Source of the DNA: Halobacteriales archaeon QS_8_65_32
GTDB taxonomy: Archaea; Halobacteriota; Halobacteria; Halobacteriales; Halococcaceae
Direction: 5' to 3'
Assembly (NCBI GenBank): GCA_003022925.1
Contig: PXRY01000081.1
Coordinates: 1 to 53,410, forward strand
DNA length: 53,410 nt
Of the stretch, positions 43,114 through 51,578 are shown in pieces. The translations under genes and the position numbers were made by a program. Within the stretch, counting starts at the first letter, position 1, and each line of letters opens with the position of its first letter. Under the pieces are notes generated by a model that did no database searches, was not told where the DNA came from, and saw only the letters and a program-made list of their open reading frames with translations.

Positions 43114-43965
43114 GTGAAACAGTTCCCCTCGATCTCCCGACTCGGGGACGCCCCGCCCGAGCTGCTCGCGGGCGGGCACCTCTGGATCCAGGAGAAGATC
43201 GACGGGGCGAACGTCCGGTTTGGGGTGCGCGACTCGGGCCTGCTCGTCTTCGGCGACCGAAGCGACGTCTACGAGGGCGAGGTCCCCGAACCGTACCGTC
43301 ACGTCGCCCGCCACGTCCGCGAGAACTTCGACGTCGACGCGCTTCGGATCGCTGCCGAGGAAAGCGACGCGATCGAAGACGTCGCGGACGTCGTCTTCTT
43401 CGGCGAGGCGACCCACCGCCATACGATCGAGTACGACTTCGACCGGTTGCCCTCCTTTCTCGGGTTCGACGTCTGGTCGGCGAGTAGTGAAACGTTCCTG
43501 CCGCCGGACGCAGTCGAACGCGTCTTCGAGACGTTCGGCCTCACGCCGGTGAACACGTTCGCGAGAGAAGTGCGAGCGACCGACTTCGACCCCGCGTCCT
43601 ACGAGGTTCCCGAGTCGGCGTGGCGAAACGGTCCCGCCGAAGGCGTCGTCCTCCGGACCAAGACCGGTTCGCGGGCGAAACTGCTCCATCCCAACTATGA
43701 GGAGGTCGACGAGACGGTACCGATGGACGGCGACCCCGCTACCCTCGCTCGGCGGTACGTGACCGATCACCGCGTCGACAAGACTGTCGCGAAACTGGAG
43801 GACCGGGGCTATGCTACCGACTTCGAGCGGGTCTACGAGGCCGTGCTGGCGGACGTCTACCGCGAGGAGCACAAACGGCTCTTTCACGGGGGCAGAGCGG
43901 TCGACAAGCGGGCGTTCCGGTCGGCCGTCGCCGCCGAGGTCCGCCGCCGTCTCGACGGCGCCTGA
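43114..43965 (+). CDS. RNA ligase, Rnl2-like nucleotidyltransferase
   Basis: 283 aa. Motif I is QEKIDGANVRFG with the adenylated Lys at 28; motif III-like FFGEATHRH follows, motif IV is AEGVVLRTKTG and motif V RAKLLHP with its lysine. These define the covalent nucleotidyltransferase fold of T4 Rnl2-type RNA ligases, which seal 3'-OH/5'-P ends after self-adenylation with ATP. The C-terminal 80 residues form a helical domain unlike the OB domain of DNA ligases. The GTG start gives VKQFPSISRL, fitting family N-termini; no ATG is usable. It is followed 90 bp later by a cold-shock gene on the same strand. The natural substrate is unknown. Confidence 0.8.
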   Translation: MKQFPSISRLGDAPPELLAGGHLWIQEKIDGANVRFGVRDSGLLVFGDRSDVYEGEVPEPYRHVARHVRENFDVDALRIAAEESDAIEDVADVVFFGEATHRHTIEYDFDRLPSFLGFDVWSASSETFLPPDAVERVFETFGLTPVNTFAREVRATDFDPASYEVPESAWRNGPAEGVVLRTKTGSRAKLLHPNYEEVDETVPMDGDPATLARRYVTDHRVDKTVAKLEDRGYATDFERVYEAVLADVYREEHKRLFHGGRAVDKRAFRSAVAAEVRRRLDGA

Positions 43966-44055
43966 GCACCGGTCGGTCGCCCGGTCGCTTACGGGCGAAC
44001 TCGTGGGTTCCATCACGCAACCCTTATCCGTGGACGTGTGCTTCAGTCGAATGCA

Positions 44056-44250
44056 ATGGCGACAGGTACGGTCGACTTCTTCAACGACACGGGCGGTTAC
44101 GGCTTCATCGACACCGAGGATTCGGAAGAGGACGTCTTCTTCCACATGGAAGACATCGGCGGTGACGACCTCGAAGAGGGCCAGGAGGTCGAGTTCGACA
44201 TCGAGCAGGCCCCCAAGGGCCCGCGCGCGACGAACCTCACCCGGCAGTAA
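44056..44250 (+). CDS. cspA: cold-shock domain protein
   Basis: 64 aa, one OB-fold. RNP1-like GYGFIDTED and RNP2-like DVFFHMED are both present, with the N-terminal [12 protein letters not shown] and the C-terminal [16 protein letters not shown] of the family. It binds single-stranded RNA or DNA and melts structure; haloarchaea carry several copies. The ATG at 44056 gives the family start; an ATG six codons earlier is less likely. A weak CTTATCC box is about 26-32 nt upstream. Confidence 0.9.
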   Translation: MATGTVDFFNDTGGYGFIDTEDSEEDVFFHMEDIGGDDLEEGQEVEFDIEQAPKGPRATNLTRQ

Positions 44251-44349
44251 GTCGACTCAGTTCACGACCGCGGTATCGGGCGACGACTATCGATTTATTA
44301 CTTCTTCGAGCGCTTAGCTTCGGCTTCGCTCGCGTGTAGCCCACTCAGA

Positions 44350-44520
44350 GCGGCAGTGTTGATTGTAGCAGATTTGCCGGAACGAGCCGCTGGGACTGCT
44401 TAGGAAGCCCCGGGATCACGGGAGAGCTTCGCTCTCTCGAACGACGTCGCCCACCGTCGCCGAGCGGTCGGCCTCTTCCGGTCCCACCCGTGACGAGTTG
44501 TGTTGACTTCGATTGCTAAC
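44350..44520 (-). repeat. dispersed intergenic repeat, copy H
   Basis: About 171 bp in the 527-bp gap 44251-44777. Read on the minus strand it has GGGTGGGACCGGAAGAGGCC as core, a hairpin (44422-44436, 6-bp arms, TTC centre), the 3' motif GGGGCTTCC, and an end (plus strand CGGCAGTGTTGATTG, 44351-44365) matching the termini of copies C and I. The remaining bases to 44740 show no gene. Confidence 0.65.
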
Positions 44521-44746
44521 GAACTATCGCCCGAGGGTTGCACAGCCTTTTGTCCCCTTAGGATCGCGGTTCTGACGATCGACGCCCCGGCTGGCTATAC
44601 GGGATAGGAAACCTTCACTACCGACCGTGAGACCACCGCCACAGTCCCGGCCTCGACAATTCCCGTAGAACTCCACCGAACCGATCGTGACGTCGAACGA
44701 TTCTCACTATCCGGCCTATGGTTTTACTTTCACTTCGGCAGGCTAG

Positions 44747-44756
44747 CGATTTTTAC
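44747..44756 (+). promoter_or_regulatory. TATA-like box of the broken S9 gene
   Basis: GATTTTTACA, 22-31 nt before the ATG at 44778; the promoter looks intact although the coding frame is not. Confidence 0.5.
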
Positions 44757-44777
44757 AGTTTCGTCTGTTCGTACGGT

Positions 44778-46695
44778 ATGGTCGCCCCCCGACCTCCGGC
44801 CTACGACATCGAACGGTATCTCAATATCCGAAGCGCGAGCGAGCCGTCGTTCGGTCCCGACGGACAACTTGCGTGCGTTATGGACACGGCCGGCGTCCCA
44901 CAAGCCTGGCGTCTGGATGCCCCGGGAGCCTGGCCGGAACAGCTCACCTTTCACGAGGAGGCGGTCGGGTTCGCCGACTTCTCGCCGACGCGCGACGAAC
45001 TCGTATTCGGTAATGCATAACGGCGGCGACGAGCACAGACAGTTGTTCCGTCTCGCCGGCGACGGCAGCGAAGAACTGAACCTCAGCCGCCATCCCGAGG
45101 CGATCCACAACTGGGGCGGCTGGAGCCACGACGGCGAGCGGATCGCCTTTACCGTCAATCACCGGTCACGCGCCGATTTCGACGGCTACGTCCAGCACCG
45201 CGACGAAATGGGCACCGAGGCCGACCTCGTCCTCGACGGCCGGGGGACTGACCCGCTACTCGCCGGTGGCTAAAGCCCGGACGACGAGTTCTTTCTTTTC
45301 CACGAGTTCCACTCGAACACCGACCACGACGTCCACCTCGTCGAACTGGCGTCGGGTGAAATAACTCGTCTCACCGCCGGTCACGGTCACGACGACCACG
45401 ACAACGGCGACGACGGCGAGGGCGAGGGCCGTGAAGACGATCGCAACGACAGCGACGATAGCGACGGGGGCGATGGGGTTCGCTACGGGGCGATCGAGTG
45501 GGGACCCGACGGGGACGTCCTCTACGTCGCGACCGACCGCTTCGCCGATACGCTCGAACTCGCGACGCTCGACGTGGCGACGGGCGACGTGGAGGTCGTA
45601 TACGACGGCGGCGACTGGAATGTCTCGGACGTCCGGATCGACCACGGTTCGCGGACGCTCGCGGTCGCTTGTAACATCGAGGGCTACAACGACGTCCCCG
45701 GGTTCCATCTCGACGCCGACCGAGAATTGCAGCCCTTACCCGAACCCGACCTTCCCGACGGCGTCCTGTCGTGGCGTTCCTTCGGTTCCGACGGCGAGTC
45801 GATCGCCGCTGCCGTCTCGACTCCGACGGAAAACACAAACGTGTACGTCACGGAGCGCGATATCGGCGAAACCGAGCGGTGGACGAACGCCGCGACGGCC
45901 GGCATCCCGAAGGAGACGTTTCGTGCCCCCGAACTCGTTCGTTTCGACTCCTTCGACGGGCTGGAGGTGTCGGCTTTCCTCACCGTTCCCACCGCTGCCG
46001 ACGGCGACGGTGATCGCGGTCCGTTCCCGGTTGTCGTCGATATTCACGGCGGCCCGGAACGCCAAGCCCGTCCCTCCTTCAGCGTTCTCCATCAGTATTT
46101 CCTCGCGCAGGGCTACGCCGTCTTCGAGCCGAACGTGCGTGGCTCGTCCGGATACGGCCGCGAGTACATAAATCTCGACAACGCCGAAAAACGGATGAAC
46201 GCCGTCGCGGACGTCGCGGCGGGTGTCGAGTGGCTTGCTGATCGCCCGGCGGTAGACCGCGATCGCGTCGTCGCCTACGGCCGTTCGTACGGCGGCTACA
46301 TGGTTCTCGCGGCGCTCACGGAGTATCCCGACCTGTGGGCCGCGGGCGTCGACATCGCCGGTGTGTCGAATCTCGTTACTCTCCTAGAGAACACCGGGGA
46401 GTGGCGGCGCGAGCACCGCGAAGCCGAGTACGGCTCGCTGGAAAACGAGGCGCTGCTCGACGATATCTCGCCGATCAACAGTGTCGAGAACGTTCACGCT
46501 CCGCTTTGCGTTCTCCACGGTGCGAACGACTCGCGCGTCCCCGTCGGCGAGGCCGAGCAGATCGCCCGAGCGGCAAGCGAACACGTTCCGGTAACGAAAC
46601 TCGTCTTCGAGAACGAAGGACACCACATCAACAAAGTAGAAAACCGCATTACCGCGTACGGAACGGTCGTTAAGTTCCTCGACGAACACGTTTGA
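44778..46695 (+). pseudogene. S9-family peptidase, broken by a frameshift and a stop
   Basis: Paralogue of the intact peptidase at 35091 (shared starts DIERYLSVRSA and DIERYLNIRSA, shared end KFLDEHV or DFLDEHV). The first frame ends at a TAA (45018-45020) after DELVFGNA; removing one base there gives FG-MHNGGDEHRQ, so there is a one-base insertion near 45014. The continuing frame then meets an in-frame TAA at 45271-45273 between LLAGG and SPDDEFFLF. After that it is open to the end, with Ser in GRSYGGYM, Asp in ANDSRVP and His in EGHHIN all kept. An Asp/Gly/Glu-rich insert lies after LTAGHGHDD. Lesions in otherwise clean code suggest recent loss. Confidence 0.85.
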
Positions 46696-46715
46696 GCGTA
46701 CCGTTTCACGCGATG

Positions 46716-48434
46716 CTACAGGTCCCGATCGAGGTGTCGAGCCGCTTTGAGTGCGAGCGCGGCGATCGTCAAGGTGGGATTCATCGCGCCGCTCGTCGGA
46801 AACACGCTCGATGAAGCGATCGTGAGGTTCGACACATCGTGGGTCCGTAGCCGCGCGTCGACGACGCTCTCTGCGGGGTCGGTCCCCATCCGCGTCGTCC
46901 CTGTGTGGTGGTAGGCCGGCCCGGTGTTCTCCGGGCCGACGCTCCAGGTAATATCGGCTCCCAGTTCTTCGAGGATCGCACGCTGGATTTCGTTCGCCCG
47001 CTCCAGAGTGCGTCTCGTCCGGCTGTCGATCGACCACTGAACGTCGGGCACGGGATTGCCGTGGTCGTCGGTCGTGGTCGGGTCGAGCGCGATCCGGTTT
47101 TCCCGTCGTGGGAGTTGGCCGACGAGCCCGCCCATTGCGATGTGGGTGCCGTAGTCGGCCTTTACCGATTCGAGCAGGTCGTTACCCCACATGCCGTCTT
47201 CGAGCGCGGAGGCGACCGGCGACGGGCCGGCGTAGTTGAGGAACTCGAACTTGATCGGGCCGAAGTCACCCTCCTTGCCCGGAATCATTCCCTCAGTACC
47301 GCTCGTCTCCCGCCCGGGATCGTCGTAGAACTGGTGGGTCCCGCTCGTCATGAACCCGACGTGTTTCTGCCGGGTCCGTCGATCTAACGTGCCACCTACC
47401 CCAGCGAACAGGTGCTCCATGAAGTACCGACCCACCGCCCCCGAGGAGTTCGCGAGCCCGTCGGGGTGCTGGGGGGATCGCGAGAGGAGGAGCAGTCGCG
47501 GGCTCTCGACGCCGCCACAGGCGACGACGAACTGTCGTGCCTCCTGAGTGTGCTCGCCGTCGGGCGTCGCGTACGTCGCTCGCGTGACCCGCCGGCCTGA
47601 CGAGTTGGTCGCCAGGCGCTGGACCGGCGCGCGGTCGATCACGCGCGCGCCCTCCCGTTCGGCCGCTGCGGCGTGGGTCGAGGCGTCGTACTTCGCGCCG
47701 GAGGGACAGACCGGCTGGCAGGTGCCATAGCCCACGCAGGCAGACCGCCCGCCGTGGGCCTCCGAGTTGCGGGCGTTGGGAACCGAGTGGGTCGTTACGC
47801 CGAGTCGCTCACAGGCGTCGGCGAAGATCGAGTCGCTGTACGACGGCGGAAACGCAGGTAGGGGAAACGGTTCGTTCCGAGGCGGCGCGAAGGGATTGTC
47901 CGCCGCGCCCGCGACCCCCAACTCCCGCTCCGCGCGGGCGTAATAGGGCCGGAGGTCGTCGTACGACAGCGGCCAGTCCGCGCCGACGCCCTCGCGGCTC
48001 CGGCGTTCGAAGTCCGCGGCGTGTAACCGCATCACCATCCCCTGCCAGCGCAGCGTCGACCCACCGACGCCCTTCGCGCGCGCGGCGTTGAGCGGGTACT
48101 GACGGGGGCCGGAACTCGAAAAGGCGTCGCGCGCCCCGCCCATCTCCCAGACCGCGTCGTTCGAAAAAGTCGGCCGGATTGCGCGCTCCATTCGTTCGGG
48201 TCGCGACTCGAAGTCGAAGCGCGGGCCGGCCTCTAAGACCACGACATCGTGACCCTTGCCCGCCAGCTCGTTCGCGACCAGCGCGCCCGCCGGGCCCGAG
48301 CCGATTACACAGACGTCGACCCGCGTCGAGGGCGTCCGATCGACCCCGTCCGTTCCGTTCGTCCCGTCGGACGTGCCCGAACGGTTCGCTCCGTTCGGTC
48401 CGCTTAATCCGCCGGCCTCGCTCGACCCGCTCAC
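46716..48434 (-). CDS. GMC-family FAD-dependent oxidoreductase
   Basis: 572 aa. FAD-binding GSGPAGALVANELAGKG and VVLEAGPRF near the N-terminus; GVGGSTLRWQGMVMR is the GMC signature 1 region. The substrate-domain end has YHHTGTTRMGTDPAESVVD and the conserved histidine, and SVFPTSGAMNPTLTIAALAL closes the flavin site. A cysteine-rich loop (ACVGYGTCQPVCPSGAKYD) is typical of the gluconate or sorbitol dehydrogenase branch. It oxidises an alcohol or sugar to a quinone or cytochrome acceptor. GTG start, overlapping the stop of a 52-aa upstream frame by 4 nt; the promoter sits before that frame. Confidence 0.85.
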   Translation of the reverse strand: MSGSSEAGGLSGPNGANRSGTSDGTNGTDGVDRTPSTRVDVCVIGSGPAGALVANELAGKGHDVVVLEAGPRFDFESRPERMERAIRPTFSNDAVWEMGGARDAFSSSGPRQYPLNAARAKGVGGSTLRWQGMVMRLHAADFERRSREGVGADWPLSYDDLRPYYARAERELGVAGAADNPFAPPRNEPFPLPAFPPSYSDSIFADACERLGVTTHSVPNARNSEAHGGRSACVGYGTCQPVCPSGAKYDASTHAAAAEREGARVIDRAPVQRLATNSSGRRVTRATYATPDGEHTQEARQFVVACGGVESPRLLLLSRSPQHPDGLANSSGAVGRYFMEHLFAGVGGTLDRRTRQKHVGFMTSGTHQFYDDPGRETSGTEGMIPGKEGDFGPIKFEFLNYAGPSPVASALEDGMWGNDLLESVKADYGTHIAMGGLVGQLPRRENRIALDPTTTDDHGNPVPDVQWSIDSRTRRTLERANEIQRAILEELGADITWSVGPENTGPAYHHTGTTRMGTDPAESVVDARLRTHDVSNLTIASSSVFPTSGAMNPTLTIAALALKAARHLDRDL

Positions 48435-48589
48435 GCGGCGGGCCTCCCTCCCGTTCCCTTGACGTCGCCGGCACGACCGGGGACCCGGCTCAGGACGCGA
48501 CGACGAGCACGCCGAGCGACTGCTGCCGGCGACCTCCCATCGATCCTGTCGGTCGTCGCTGTGAGCGCGTTCCGGTGCGTCGGCTCCAT
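48431..48589 (-). CDS. 52-aa leader frame upstream of the GMC oxidoreductase
   Basis: Open frame from an ATG at 48589 to a TGA that overlaps the GMC start as GTGA. It begins MEPTHRNALTATTDR and is very rich in Arg and Ala, unlike the acidic proteome. The only good promoter in the gap (48611-48620) is spaced for this ATG, so the frame is probably transcribed and its end may couple to the GMC gene. Related GMC operons often start with a subunit-3 gene; this could be the remnant of one, or a regulatory upstream frame. The coding status is uncertain. Confidence 0.35.
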   Translation of the reverse strand: MEPTHRNALTATTDRIDGRSPAAVARRARRRVLSRVPGRAGDVKGTGGRPAA

Positions 48590-48610
48590 CGTCTATATTT
48601 TCGGTGATCC

Positions 48611-48620
48611 TAAACTTATA
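48611..48620 (-). promoter_or_regulatory. TATA-like box of the GMC transcription unit
   Basis: Minus strand TATAAGTTTA, 22-31 nt before the ATG at 48589 and about 180 nt before the GMC start codon. Confidence 0.6.
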
Positions 48621-48702
48621 GCTTGTCGTGTTCCGTCGGCTGCCCTGGGCCGCTCGATATCGCCCTCGATCACGACTGCTCTGTGTGGCGTGGCGCGGCA
48701 AT

Positions 48703-49494
48703 TCAAGCCTCGGGTTCGATCCGCTCTCTGAAGACCTCTCGGCGTTCGGCGGAGGTGACGACGTGTTCGACCGTGATCGGGCCGTTCTGTTGCACTCGGA
48801 CGGCCTCGATCGCGTCCAGTTCGACCCGCTCGGTCGCCCGGTAGGTCTCCCCAGCGGGTAGGCTCCCAATGGCGTTCCGGCGCTCGCGTAGCGTCGTCCC
48901 AGCGCTCCTGAGTTCGGTTCGGACGGTCACGTCGTGGGCGTCTCCGGTGCCGGCGTTCGTGAGTGCCGCGCGCAACTCCCGACAGGTCCGTCCGCACGGT
49001 TCAGGCGGCGTGGTCTCTAGCTCGAACTCGACCGCCGCGCCCGCCCGTCGAGCGTCCGCGGCGACCTGCGCGCGGTCGGCCTCCCATGTCGAACCCTCGT
49101 CGAACGCCTCGCCGCCAGCGCTCGCGTCCCGACTGCTGGCGTTCCCGGCCCCGGCACTCTCGTCGTCTCCGGTGCCGGCGTCGCTGCCGCGTTTCCCGCT
49201 TCCCTCATCGGGCCCTCCGCTTCCACTACCACCGCTGCGTCCGGTTGCCTCGTCCGCTGCCGTCGTCTCCGTGGCTCCCGTGTCACTGCCGCGTTCGGCG
49301 GTCGCCACGTCCGACGCGCTCGCCGTCGCCCCGTTCTCCGGGTTCCGGCCGCTCGACTCGGTCGGTGCTGGCTCCCACTCCCGCTCGGCCGGCGAACCGT
49401 CCGCTCGGTCGCCGTCTCCCGGGTCGCCGCCGAGACAACCGGCGAGCGCGGTAAGCGTCGCGAGGCCGCTCGCGACGAAACGCCGTCGGCGCAT
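48703..49494 (-). CDS. Tat lipoprotein with a disordered linker
   Basis: 263 aa. The start MRRRRFVASGLATLTALAGC is an arginine-rich signal ending in a lipobox, LAGC, so lipid anchoring at the outer face of the membrane is expected. Residues about 25-130 are a Gly/Ser/Asp/Thr-rich linker. The C-terminal 100 residues form a small beta-sandwich-like domain (AVEFELETTPPEPCGRTC, then VTVRTELRSAGTTLRERRNA and PAGETYRATERVELD), resembling transport-associated or FxLYD-like domains. No enzyme motif. A TATA-like T-rich box at 49520-49531 supports this start. Confidence 0.7.
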   Translation of the reverse strand: MRRRRFVASGLATLTALAGCLGGDPGDGDRADGSPAEREWEPAPTESSGRNPENGATASASDVATAERGSDTGATETTAADEATGRSGGSGSGGPDEGSGKRGSDAGTGDDESAGAGNASSRDASAGGEAFDEGSTWEADRAQVAADARRAGAAVEFELETTPPEPCGRTCRELRAALTNAGTGDAHDVTVRTELRSAGTTLRERRNAIGSLPAGETYRATERVELDAIEAVRVQQNGPITVEHVVTSAERREVFRERIEPEA

Positions 49495-49591
49495 TCGTTC
49501 ATAAGTCGGTGTTACTCGATACAAAAAAGGTACGACTGGGCAGCGAGCGGCGGGCGGCGAGCGACGGGCGGCGGACGACTGATCGCCGCTC

Positions 49592-50368
49592 TCAGGCGAC
49601 CCGCACCGAGTGGCGAAGCGTGCCGATCCCCTCGATCGTAATCGCGACCTTATCGCCGTCCACGAGCGGGCCGACCCCTTCGGGGGTGCCCGTGAGGATC
49701 ACGTCGCCCGCTTCGAGCGTTAGATACGTCGTGATCTCGGCGATCAACTCCGGTACGGAAAAGACGAGCTTCGAGCGCGTCGAGTTCTGTTTCACCTCGC
49801 CGTTCACGGACAGCCGGATCGAGGCGTCCGCTGGCACCTCCCCGGGCGTCGCGAGTACCGGCCCGAGCGGCGCGGCGTTGTCGAAGGCCTTCCCGCGCAC
49901 CCAGTTCTGTTCCGCGCGCTGGTCGTCGCGGTTCGAGAGGTCGTTCCCGCAGGTGAAGCCCCTGACGACGCCCATTGCCTCGGCTTCGCTCACGTCCCGG
50001 CACCCCTCGTCGATCACCACGCCCAGTTCGGCTTCGAAATCGATCCGCTCCTTGCCGGCCGGCAGGTGAACCGTCGCCCCGTGACTCGACACGGCGTTCG
50101 GTCCCTTGAGGAATAACAGCGGCCGATCGGGTACTTCCGAGTCGCGTTCGGCGGCGTGGTCGGCGTAGTTGCGTCCCACACAGACGATCTTCGTCGGCTC
50201 GCAGGGCGCGAGCACGTCCACGTCCCCGACCGGATACGTTCGGTCGCCGAAGCGGACCCGAACCCCGCCGCTCGTTCCGTCATCGCGTCCTTCGTTCTCG
50301 CCGTCCCCGTCGAGCCACTCACCGATCCGGACCGTGCCCGCCGGATCGCGGAACCTGACACGTCGCAT
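49592..50368 (-). CDS. fumarylacetoacetate hydrolase family protein
   Basis: 258 aa. The metal site is readable as RIDFEAELGVVID (the E-x-E pair), with VGRNYADHAAE at the N-terminal loop, FTCGNDLSNRDDQ in the middle and LTGTPEGVGPL near the end. All are hallmarks of the FAH family, which hydrolyses C-C bonds in fumarylacetoacetate and 2-hydroxyhepta-type acids or decarboxylates oxaloacetate. A Gly/Asp/Glu-rich insert (GDGENEGRDDGTSGG) sits near residue 30. The promoter box CGCTTATTCG (50391-50400) is well spaced. Substrate unknown. Confidence 0.88.
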   Translation of the reverse strand: MRRVRFRDPAGTVRIGEWLDGDGENEGRDDGTSGGVRVRFGDRTYPVGDVDVLAPCEPTKIVCVGRNYADHAAERDSEVPDRPLLFLKGPNAVSSHGATVHLPAGKERIDFEAELGVVIDEGCRDVSEAEAMGVVRGFTCGNDLSNRDDQRAEQNWVRGKAFDNAAPLGPVLATPGEVPADASIRLSVNGEVKQNSTRSKLVFSVPELIAEITTYLTLEAGDVILTGTPEGVGPLVDGDKVAITIEGIGTLRHSVRVA

Positions 50369-50457
50369 AGCGGGTGCCTCGGTCGAGGGTCGAATAAGCG
50401 TTGCCGACGACCGGCTGCGCTCTCGTCACGCTTTCGCATGGAAAACCACCATTGCGA

Positions 50458-50655
50458 CATAAATGGAGCCCGACAGAAGCTGCCTCGGGTGGGACTGGAA
50501 GGGGCCGGGTGGTCGACTCGGGGGGCTCGCTGCGGTCCTCGTCGCTCCCTTCGGTCGCTCCTACGGTCCTTGCTTCGCCTGCCTTCGCCGAGCGCCCGGG
50601 GGCTTCCTAAACGGTCTCAGCGGCTCCCGCTAAAACCGACTTCTATCAACACTAC
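50458..50655 (+). repeat. dispersed intergenic repeat, copy I
   Basis: About 198 bp in the 359-bp divergent gap 50369-50727. Core GGGTGGGACTGGAAGGGGCC near 50489; 3' motif GGGGGCTTCC near 50602. The 3' end CTATCAACACTACC (50643-50656) matches the ends of copies D, E and H. The rest of the gap holds the two promoters (50391-50400 minus, 50693-50706 plus). Confidence 0.7.
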
Positions 50656-50727
50656 CTTGGTATCGACACACAGTGGAGCCGCTCGTAGGCATGAGTTAAG
50701 TAATCGACGCGAGTACCAAGGGACGCA

Positions 50728-51435
50728 ATGGAACTCACCTGGCACGGCCACTCGACCTGGCACGTTTCGGTCGGCGATACGACGCTGTTGATCGATCCCT
50801 TCTTCGACAACCCACAGACGTCGCTCGAACCGGCCGACGTCGACGAGCCCGACTTCCTCTTGCTAACCCACGGCCACCCCGATCACGTCTCCCACGCCGC
50901 CGAGTTCGACGGCGCAACGGTGATCGCAACCCCCGAGATCGCCGCTTACGCCGAAGAGGAGTTCGGCGCGGCAGAAAGCGTCGGTATGAACATCGGCGGC
51001 ACCACCCAGTGCGGCGACGCCTACGTTACCATGCACCGGGCTGACCACACCAGTGGACTCGGCATGGGCTACGACCGGGAGGTCGGGATGCCCGGCGGCT
51101 TTCTCGTGAGCACCGAGCAACCGAATCGGAACGGCTCGGGGACATCGTTCTATCACGCCGGCGATACGGGCTTGATGAGCGAGATGAAAGACGTCATCGG
51201 CCCGTCCCTCCAGCCGACGGCGGCGGCGGTGCCGATCGGCGACCACTTTACGATGGGGCCCTGGCAGGCCGCGATTGCGACCGAGTGGATGGACGCGGAA
51301 CACGCCTTCCCGATGCACTACGACACGCTCCCGCCGATCGAACAGGACCCCCAGGACTTCGCGAACGAAGTCGCGAACTCCGATAGCAGCGCCGAGGTCC
51401 ACGTCTTAGAAGGCGATGAGACGTTCGAACTGTAG
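50728..51435 (+). CDS. MBL-fold metal-dependent hydrolase (UPF0173-like)
   Basis: 235 aa. The metallo-beta-lactamase motif is [13 protein letters not shown] (HxHxDH), with [23 protein letters not shown] and the late [16 protein letters not shown]. Start [11 protein letters not shown] matches UPF0173 proteins. It should be a soluble, two-metal hydrolase; the substrate is unknown. A box GAGTTAAGTAATCG at 50693-50706 precedes the ATG at TATA distance. Confidence 0.88.
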   Translation: MELTWHGHSTWHVSVGDTTLLIDPFFDNPQTSLEPADVDEPDFLLLTHGHPDHVSHAAEFDGATVIATPEIAAYAEEEFGAAESVGMNIGGTTQCGDAYVTMHRADHTSGLGMGYDREVGMPGGFLVSTEQPNRNGSGTSFYHAGDTGLMSEMKDVIGPSLQPTAAAVPIGDHFTMGPWQAAIATEWMDAEHAFPMHYDTLPPIEQDPQDFANEVANSDSSAEVHVLEGDETFEL

Positions 51436-51578
51436 GGCGGCCGGTAGTCGCCGATCGATCACCGATCACCAACCTTCGATCTCTTCGCTTTTTACCGAGC
51501 CGATCGTCGGTCAACGAGCGACGGTCTCGGCGCGCCGGTTTGCCCCGCTATTATGGCCGTCGCGTTCGGGAAAAGATC

